Part shown: positions 6,841 through 10,607 of the stretch, one piece after another | Numbering within the stretch: position 1 is the stretch's first letter | Layout: each line of letters opens with the position of its first letter | Origin: Alphaproteobacteria bacterium MarineAlpha3_Bin3 | GTDB taxonomy: Bacteria > Pseudomonadota > Alphaproteobacteria > Rhodospirillales > Casp-alpha2 | Reading direction: 5' to 3' | Assembly: GCA_002938075.1 (NCBI GenBank) | Contig: PTLK01000046.1 | Coordinates: 1-10,607 of the forward strand | DNA: 10,607 nt | Notes under the pieces: generated by a model | Seen by the model: the letters and a program-made list of their open reading frames with translations, nothing else | Databases searched by the model: none | Told to the model about the DNA's origin: nothing | Translations under genes and position numbers: made by a program

Positions 6841-6940
6841 GACGGAGCGATTTTGTACCAGGACCAAGCAAAGAAGCGCTGCGCGTATCCGAATGCGGGC
6901 AAGATTCTTTGCGCCGGAACTGGTGCAAAATCGCTCCGTC
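6841..6940. repeat. Internal long hairpin of the fold-back element
   Basis: Bases 6841-6861 pair with 6920-6940 over 21 positions, with a single G-T pair (T at 6856). A further 8-bp perfect stem pairs GCAAAGAA (6868-6875) with TTCTTTGC (6905-6912). The 29-base apex is GC-rich. As DNA it could extrude a cruciform; as RNA it would be a very stable stem-loop downstream of the hydrolase gene. Confidence 0.8.
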
Positions 6941-6945
6941 CCTCC

Positions 6946-7050
6946 GGGTTTCCGATTGGCGGGCGCCCAGCGCCGAACCGGCCTTGGCCGATGCACCCAG
7001 ATCGCCCTGCAACCGTTTCGGCACCGGATCGCCGCGCCAATCGAGAAACA
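6946..7050. repeat. Second imperfect hairpin of the fold-back element
   Basis: GTTTCCGATTGGCG near 6948-6961 is matched in reverse complement by CGCCAATCGAGAAAC near 7035-7049, with one-base bulges. Pairing continues inward through GCCGAACCGG against the complement of CCGTTTCGGC. The arms are about 40 bases long and less well kept than those of the first hairpin. Confidence 0.6.
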
Positions 7051-7100
7051 GAATTGATCCAATTTTGGCCGGAAAGACCCTAGCCGGGGGCGGAGAAGAC

Positions 7101-8387
7101 ATGAGCACGCTCTTCGAATCCGGCGCCCCGCGCCCCTTGGCCGACCGCCTGCGTCCGAAGGACCTTTCTGAAGTCGTTGGACAGGACCACCTGCTTTGCG
7201 GGGACGGGCCGATTTCCCGGATGGTGGAATCGGGGAAGCTCAACTCGATCATCCTTTGGGGGGCGCCGGGCACCGGCAAGACCACCATCGCCGGGCTGTT
7301 GGCGGATATTTCGGATTTGCATTTCGAACGCCTGTCGGCGGTGTTTTCCGGCGTCGCCGACTTGCGCAAGGTGTTCGAAACGGCGCGGCAAAAACGCGAG
7401 ATGGGCCAGGGAACCTTGCTTTTCGTTGACGAAATCCATCGTTTCAACCGCGCCCAGCAGGACGGGTTCCTTCCCTATGTGGAGGACGGCACCGTGATCC
7501 TGGTCGGCGCGACGACGGAAAATCCGTCGTTCGAGCTCAACGCCCCGCTTTTGTCCCGGACCCAGGTGCTGGTACTGAACCGGCTCGACGACGGATCGCT
7601 GGAAGAACTGCTGGTCCGGGCCGAAAAACTGGAAGGCCGGGCCCTTCCCCTGGACGCCGATGCCCGGACCGCGCTCCGCGCCATGGCCGACGGCGACGGG
7701 CGGTACCTTTTGAACATGGTCGAATCGGTGTTGGCGCTGCCCGATGCGCCGCTCATCGACACCGCCCAGTTGACCGAGGTGGTGCAGCGGCGGGTGCCGC
7801 TTTACGACAAGTCACAGGAGGGCCATTACAACCTAATCAGCGCGCTCCATAAATCACTTCGCGGCTCCGACACCGACGCGGCGCTTTATTGGCTGGCCAG
7901 GATGCTGGCCGGCGGCGAAGACCCCCGCTATATCGCCCGGCGGCTGGTCCGTTTCGCTTCCGAGGACATCGGCCTCGCCGATCCGCAGGCCCTGATGCAA
8001 TCCATTGCCGCCTGGGAGGCTTATGAGCGCCTGGGCTCGCCGGAAGGCGATCTGGCGATCGCGCAATGCGTGATTTATCTGGCCACGGCGCCCAAATCCA
8101 ACGCCGCCTACAAGGCCGAAAAGATGGCCGCCAAAGCGGCCCGGGAGACGGGATCCCTCGATCCGCCGAAACATATCCTCAACGCGCCGACCGGCTTGAT
8201 GAAGGACCTGGGATACGGCGCCGGTTACGAATACGACCACAACACCGAAGAAGGCTTTTCCGGCCAGAACTATTTTCCCGCAGGCATGGCCCGAACGCGC
8301 TTTTACCAGCCCGGCGAACGGGGATTCGAGCGGGAAATCACCAAACGGCTCGATTACTGGGATAAACTGCGCCGCCAAAAGGAATAG
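7101..8387 (+). CDS. rarA: Replication-associated recombination protein A (RarA/MgsA AAA+ ATPase)
   Basis: RarA is a clamp-loader-like AAA+ ATPase that works at stalled or gapped replication forks with single-strand-binding protein (known from E. coli MgsA and eukaryotic WRNIP1/Mgs1). The 428-residue protein has N-terminal LADRLRPKDLSEVVGQDHLL (13-32), Walker A GAPGTGKTT (54-62), Walker B LLFVDEIHRF (106-115), sensor-1 region GATTENPSFELN (136-147) and SRTQVL (152-157). The C-terminal lid and tetramerisation region contains YDKSQEGHYNLISALHKSLR and ends YWDKLRRQKE. Length is typical. The start is ATG 7101 with GGAG at 7092-7095. The frame stays open upstream to 6909, but that part is inside the fold-back element and does not resemble RarA. 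The gene begins 17 bases after the element, so its promoter may lie in or before the element. Confidence 0.95.
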   Translation: MSTLFESGAPRPLADRLRPKDLSEVVGQDHLLCGDGPISRMVESGKLNSIILWGAPGTGKTTIAGLLADISDLHFERLSAVFSGVADLRKVFETARQKREMGQGTLLFVDEIHRFNRAQQDGFLPYVEDGTVILVGATTENPSFELNAPLLSRTQVLVLNRLDDGSLEELLVRAEKLEGRALPLDADARTALRAMADGDGRYLLNMVESVLALPDAPLIDTAQLTEVVQRRVPLYDKSQEGHYNLISALHKSLRGSDTDAALYWLARMLAGGEDPRYIARRLVRFASEDIGLADPQALMQSIAAWEAYERLGSPEGDLAIAQCVIYLATAPKSNAAYKAEKMAAKAARETGSLDPPKHILNAPTGLMKDLGYGAGYEYDHNTEEGFSGQNYFPAGMARTRFYQPGERGFEREITKRLDYWDKLRRQKE

Positions 8388-8410
8388 TCTTTTCCTTCTT
8401 TCCTTCTTTC
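8388..8410 (+). repeat. Pyrimidine-only tract between rarA and the rRNA modification gene
   Basis: Directly after the rarA stop, 23 consecutive bases are T or C, including two adjacent copies of CCTTCTTT. The opposite strand is all purine. It is not preceded by a stem, so it is not an intrinsic terminator. It could be a weak Rho-type unstructured stretch, or simply low-complexity spacer. Confidence 0.5.
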
Positions 8411-8483
8411 GGTCTAGCCATTGTCCATGAATACAGGAAAAGACGAAGATGGTCGCCAGCCTCAACGATTTGGGATTTTGGCC

Positions 8484-9479
8484 ATGGGTGGCGTGAAAAC
8501 CCTCAAGGTGAGGGACGACGAAGCGGGCATGCGCGTCGATCGCTGGTTCAGGCAGCGTTTCCCCAGTATTGGCCACTCCCGGGTGCAGAAATGGTTGCGC
8601 ACCGGCCAAGTCCGGATCGATGGCGGGCGCGTCAAGGCTAGCGCCCGGTTGCAGGCAGGACAACAGGTGAGGGTGCCGCCCCTGGGATCCTTGCCGACGG
8701 AACCCGTGCGTCACAAACCCAAGATTTCCAAGGCCGATGACCGGAACCTGAAAGCCCGGGTCCTGCACCGGGATGACGATGTCCTTGTCATCGACAAACC
8801 TGCCGGCCTGGTGGTTCAGGGCGGCAACGGCCTTGGCAAGCATCTTGACGCCATGCTCGATGCGCTTCGTTTCGGCGCCCGTGAATGTCCTCGGCTGGTG
8901 CACCGGCTCGACAAGGACACCAGCGGCGTCTTGGTACTGGCCCGCAACGGTGCCGCGGCCCGGAAACTGACCGCCGCCTTCCGGTCCAAGCAGGCACGCA
9001 AGCTTTACTGGGCGGTGGTAGTGGGGGTTCCCAGGTCGCCCGAGGGGATCATCGATCTGGCGCTGGCAAAACGGCATGGCCGGGGCGGGGAAAAGGTCAG
9101 CGCCGGGGTTGCCGGTGGCAAAAAGGCCCTCACCCGTTACCGTGTCATCGACCGCGCCGGGGGTAAGGCGGCGTGGGTGGCTTTTGAACCTGAAACCGGC
9201 CGCACCCATCAATTACGGGTTCATGCCGTGGCCATGGAGACGCCGATCCTGGGCGACGGAAAATACGGCGGTCGGGAAGCCTTTATTGCCGGCGAAGATA
9301 TCTCCAGGCGACTCCACCTACATGCCAAAAACCTGCGCATACCGCACCCGGCAGGAGGTATTTTGGAAGTGTCGGCCCCATTGCCGGACCACATGCGGGC
9401 GACTTTCCGTACGTTCGGTTTCGACGACCGGGCCGGGAAGGATTTATTTCAAGAATTCAAAGACTTAGAGGAACCGTGA
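8484..9479 (+). CDS. RluA/RluC/RluD-family 23S rRNA pseudouridine synthase
   Basis: Enzymes of this family isomerise specific uridines of 23S rRNA to pseudouridine. From ATG 8484 the protein has 331 residues. An S4 RNA-binding domain lies at about 14-65 (GMRVDRWFRQRF, QKWLRTGQVRIDGGRVK). The catalytic domain runs from about 93, with VIDKPAGLVVQGG, the signature HRLDKDTSGVLVLAR at 140-154 where D143 is the expected catalytic aspartate, GRTHQLRVH at 239-247, and LHLHAKNLRIPHP. The S4 domain plus this catalytic arrangement points to the RluC/RluD branch, but the exact target site cannot be told. Alternative in-frame starts at 8427 (ATG) and 8421 (TTG) add 19-21 polar residues that do not look like the family's N-terminus. 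8484 is preferred, with GGGA at 8471-8474. Confidence 0.92.
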   Translation: MGGVKTLKVRDDEAGMRVDRWFRQRFPSIGHSRVQKWLRTGQVRIDGGRVKASARLQAGQQVRVPPLGSLPTEPVRHKPKISKADDRNLKARVLHRDDDVLVIDKPAGLVVQGGNGLGKHLDAMLDALRFGARECPRLVHRLDKDTSGVLVLARNGAAARKLTAAFRSKQARKLYWAVVVGVPRSPEGIIDLALAKRHGRGGEKVSAGVAGGKKALTRYRVIDRAGGKAAWVAFEPETGRTHQLRVHAVAMETPILGDGKYGGREAFIAGEDISRRLHLHAKNLRIPHPAGGILEVSAPLPDHMRATFRTFGFDDRAGKDLFQEFKDLEEP

Positions 9480-9534
9480 GACTCCTTTCCAAGGAGTCCT
9501 TTCGGACTACAATAAATAAGCCAGCCGTCCGAAA
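9480..9534 (+). repeat. Overlapping inverted repeats after the pseudouridine synthase gene
   Basis: GACTCCTT (9480-9487) pairs perfectly with AAGGAGTC (9491-9498) around a 3-base loop, starting right after the stop codon. AGTCC (9495-9499) can instead pair with GGACT (9504-9508), and TTTCGGAC (9500-9507) with GTCCGAAA (9527-9534) around 19 AT-rich bases. The folds share arms, so alternative structures are possible. No good T run follows the first stem, so it is at best a weak terminator. Confidence 0.6.
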
Positions 9535-9554
9535 ATGGTTCGAAAGGGAACCGA

Positions 9555-9629
9555 TTTCCGGAAAAAAGGCGGCAACGAACTCTTGAGGTCAAAATTGTTT
9601 TTTTGGGGGGGAATGCGTACCAGCGCATT
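9555..9629 (+). promoter_or_regulatory. Candidate control region of the response regulator gene
   Basis: The gap 9480-9658 has no gene. Before the regulator it holds a 10-base palindrome TTTCCGGAAA (9555-9564), TTGAGGTCAA (9583-9592), a T7-G7 tract (9598-9611) and an 18-base inverted repeat with arms AATGCG (9612-9617) and CGCATT (9624-9629). These are possible operator sites. I cannot place a convincing -35/-10 pair, so the promoter itself is not called. Confidence 0.35.
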
Positions 9630-9658
9630 GCCGGCGGCCTAATTTGCAGGGATGGCGC

Positions 9659-10349
9659 ATGCGGCTATTATTGATCGAAGATCACGAACGGTTTGCCAAA
9701 TTCGTAAAGAACGGCTTGGAAAAGGAAGGCTTCACCGTTGACGCCGTCGATGCCGCCAGCAGCGGCGAGGCCGCCCGGGCGACGGCAAAATACGGCACCA
9801 TTATCCTCGACCTGGGCCTTCCCGATGCCGACGGGCTGGACATGTTGCGGTCATGGCGGGACGCTGGAGTTGAAACGTCGGTCCTGATCCTGACCGCCTG
9901 CGACGGCATAGACGACCGGGTACGCGGCCTCAACAGCGGCGGCGATGATTACCTGTTGAAACCTTTCGCCATGGAAGAGCTGGTCGTCCGAATCCGGGTC
10001 TTGTTGCGCCATCCGGGGGAAGGGTCTCGGTTTGGTGATTACCACCGGCAACGTTTCCTTCGACACCACGGCCCGAGAGGTGCAGGTCAACGACAGGACG
10101 ATTTCCATTCCCAGGCGCGAATTGGGGGTACTCGAGCACCTGATGCGCCGCGCCAGCCACGTCGTCCCCAAGGACGTGCTCGAAGACAAGATTTACGGCT
10201 TCGGCAAGGAAGTCTCGTCCAACTCGGTAGAGGTTCACGTTTCGCGGCTGCGCAAACGATTGGCTGGCTCCGGCGCCAATGTCAGTGTCCATACCCTTCG
10301 CGGCGTCGGCTATCTGTTGTCCGAAGAAAGCACCTTAGCCCCCCAATAA
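9659..10349 (+). pseudogene. OmpR-type response regulator, split by a +1 frameshift
   Basis: A two-component response regulator in two frames. The receiver (frame of ATG 9659, AGGGA at 9648-9652) has E7/D8, phospho-acceptor D51 in IILDLGLPDADGLD, T79 and K101 in LLKPF, ending LLRHPG. The winged-helix DNA-binding domain then continues in another frame, from about 10020 to the stop at 10347-10349 (GNVSFDTTAREVQVNDRTI, NSVEVHVSRLRKRLAG, HTLRGVGYLL). The switch falls in CCGGGGGAAGGG; with four instead of five Gs at 10015-10019 the linker reads HPGKGLGLVITTGNVSFD and the product is 229 residues, normal for the family. As it stands, the receiver frame runs on to 10402 in unrelated sequence. It may be a recent mutation, slippage-based variation or a sequencing error. 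No histidine kinase lies in the window, so signal and targets are unknown. Confidence 0.88.
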
Positions 10350-10394
10350 ATCGCGTTTCGTTATTCCCGCGCCGCCATTGGGAATCTCCTGAAC

Positions 10395-10607
10395 ATGCCT
10401 GAATCTCATTCCCCGCGATTGGCCGTTTTCGACTGTGACGGCACTTTGGTCGACTCACAGCATTCGATCATTTCCTCTATGTTTAGCGCCTTCGACGCCC
10501 GCGTCCATCCCAGGCCGGAAGCCGAAGCGGTGCGCCAGGTGGTCGGGTTGCCGCTGCGCGAGGCCATGGTACGGCTGCTTCCCGACGCCGGTCCGGACGA
10601 TCACGAC
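10395..10607 (+). CDS. HAD-family phosphatase, phosphoglycolate phosphatase-like (3' partial)
   Basis: The gene runs off the window edge; 71 residues are visible with no stop. The HAD motif I, AVFDCDGTLVDSQ, contains nucleophile D13 and acid/base D15. It is followed by an alpha-helical cap start (SIISSMFSAFDA, VRQVVGLPLREAMVRLLPDAG), typical of subfamily IA enzymes such as phosphoglycolate phosphatase. Such enzymes release phosphate from small phosphorylated metabolites; the substrate cannot be told from this fragment. ATG 10395 is the only good start after the regulator's stop at 10349, but its ribosome binding site is weak (GGGAAT at 10380-10385). A HAD phosphatase downstream of a pseudouridine synthase gene is, to my knowledge, a familiar arrangement in alphaproteobacteria; here the frameshifted regulator separates them. 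Confidence 0.85.
   Translation, partial: MPESHSPRLAVFDCDGTLVDSQHSIISSMFSAFDARVHPRPEAEAVRQVVGLPLREAMVRLLPDAGPDDHD

Larger units (their letters stand above)
6808..7083. mobile_element. MITE-like fold-back element with 24-bp inverted ends
   Basis: The ends, 6808-6831 and 7060-7083, are inverted repeats matching at 23 of 24 positions, beginning CTAGGGTCTTTCCGGCC. A weaker ATTCTG match lies just inside. Both ends carry CTAG; because CTAG is self-complementary it may be a duplicated target (core then 6812-7079) or part of the repeat. The interior has no credible gene and folds into two long hairpins (6841-6940 and about 6946-7050), giving a three-armed structure. Size, ends and lack of a transposase fit a miniature inverted-repeat transposable element; CTAG-type targets are known for some IS5-family elements, but the family here is not established. 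It fills the hydrolase-rarA gap, from 9 bases after one stop to 17 before the next start. Confidence 0.75.

Noticed and set aside
6909..7100. A 64-residue upstream extension of RarA
   Set aside because: It lies mostly inside the fold-back element, does not resemble RarA, and the normal family N-terminus begins at ATG 7101 with a GGAG ahead of it.
6779..7447. Minus-strand ORF of 222 codons across the fold-back element
   Set aside because: It overlaps the start of rarA, crosses the inverted repeats and shows no recognisable protein family; no transposase motif is visible.
7854..9212. Long minus-strand ORF of 452 codons opposite rarA and the pseudouridine synthase gene
   Set aside because: It spans two convincing plus-strand genes, has no recognisable domain and is the usual antisense shadow in GC-rich coding DNA.
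10032..10349. Independent gene for a stand-alone DNA-binding protein from TTG 10032
   Set aside because: The sequence joins smoothly to the receiver domain upstream after a one-base shift, and there is no ribosome binding site for a separate start.
10025..10402. C-terminal part of the receiver-frame ORF as a real protein tail
   Set aside because: This is the out-of-frame reading of the DNA-binding domain and then of the gap before the HAD gene; it resembles no domain.
1..10607. CRISPR arrays, tRNA or rRNA genes, phage genes or a defence island
   Set aside because: I see no regularly spaced repeats, no RNA-gene signatures and no defence or phage protein motifs on either strand.

Overview
This 10.6 kb window looks like chromosomal DNA of an alphaproteobacterium, most likely in or near the Rhodospirillales. 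That placement is inference. It rests on moderately GC-rich DNA, an RpoA starting MIQKNWQELI, rpsK followed directly by rpoA with no rpsD between them, a DegP/DegQ-type protease straight after rplQ, and a rarA - RluA-family pseudouridine synthase - HAD phosphatase neighbourhood. All genes are on the + strand.

Bases 1-4578 are the end of the spc/alpha ribosomal-protein locus: secY (5' end cut by the window edge), adk, rpsM, rpsK, rpoA and rplQ. secY and adk overlap by one base. A near-consensus sigma-70-type promoter between adk and rpsM can start a separate alpha-operon transcript, and a strong intrinsic terminator follows rplQ. These genes serve protein export, adenylate balance, small- and large-subunit assembly and transcription. 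rpsM and rpoA both use TTG starts set by good ribosome binding sites.

Bases 4515-6798 hold a periplasmic HtrA/Do-family serine protease with two PDZ domains and its own terminator, then a dienelactone hydrolase-family protein with a strong ribosome binding site. The alpha-operon terminator lies inside the open reading frame upstream of the protease's first ATG, so the protease start is uncertain and read-through or attenuation is possible.

Bases 6799-7100 are almost wholly filled by a 276-bp non-coding fold-back element with 24-bp terminal inverted repeats (23/24 matching), CTAG at both ends and two long internal hairpins. It resembles a miniature inverted-repeat transposable element (MITE). 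It lies between the hydrolase gene and rarA.

Bases 7101-9479 encode the clamp-loader-like ATPase RarA and an RluA/RluC/RluD-family 23S rRNA pseudouridine synthase, separated by a pyrimidine-only tract. Bases 9480-9658 have no gene but are rich in inverted repeats. They are followed by an OmpR-type response regulator whose receiver and DNA-binding halves are in different frames, split at a run of five Gs; removing one G restores a full-length 229-residue protein. The window ends inside a HAD-family phosphatase gene.

Most of the window is conserved housekeeping sequence, and I see no convincing new multi-gene system. The items most worth a second look are the fold-back element, the frameshifted regulator, the terminator/protease-start overlap and the structured spacers.
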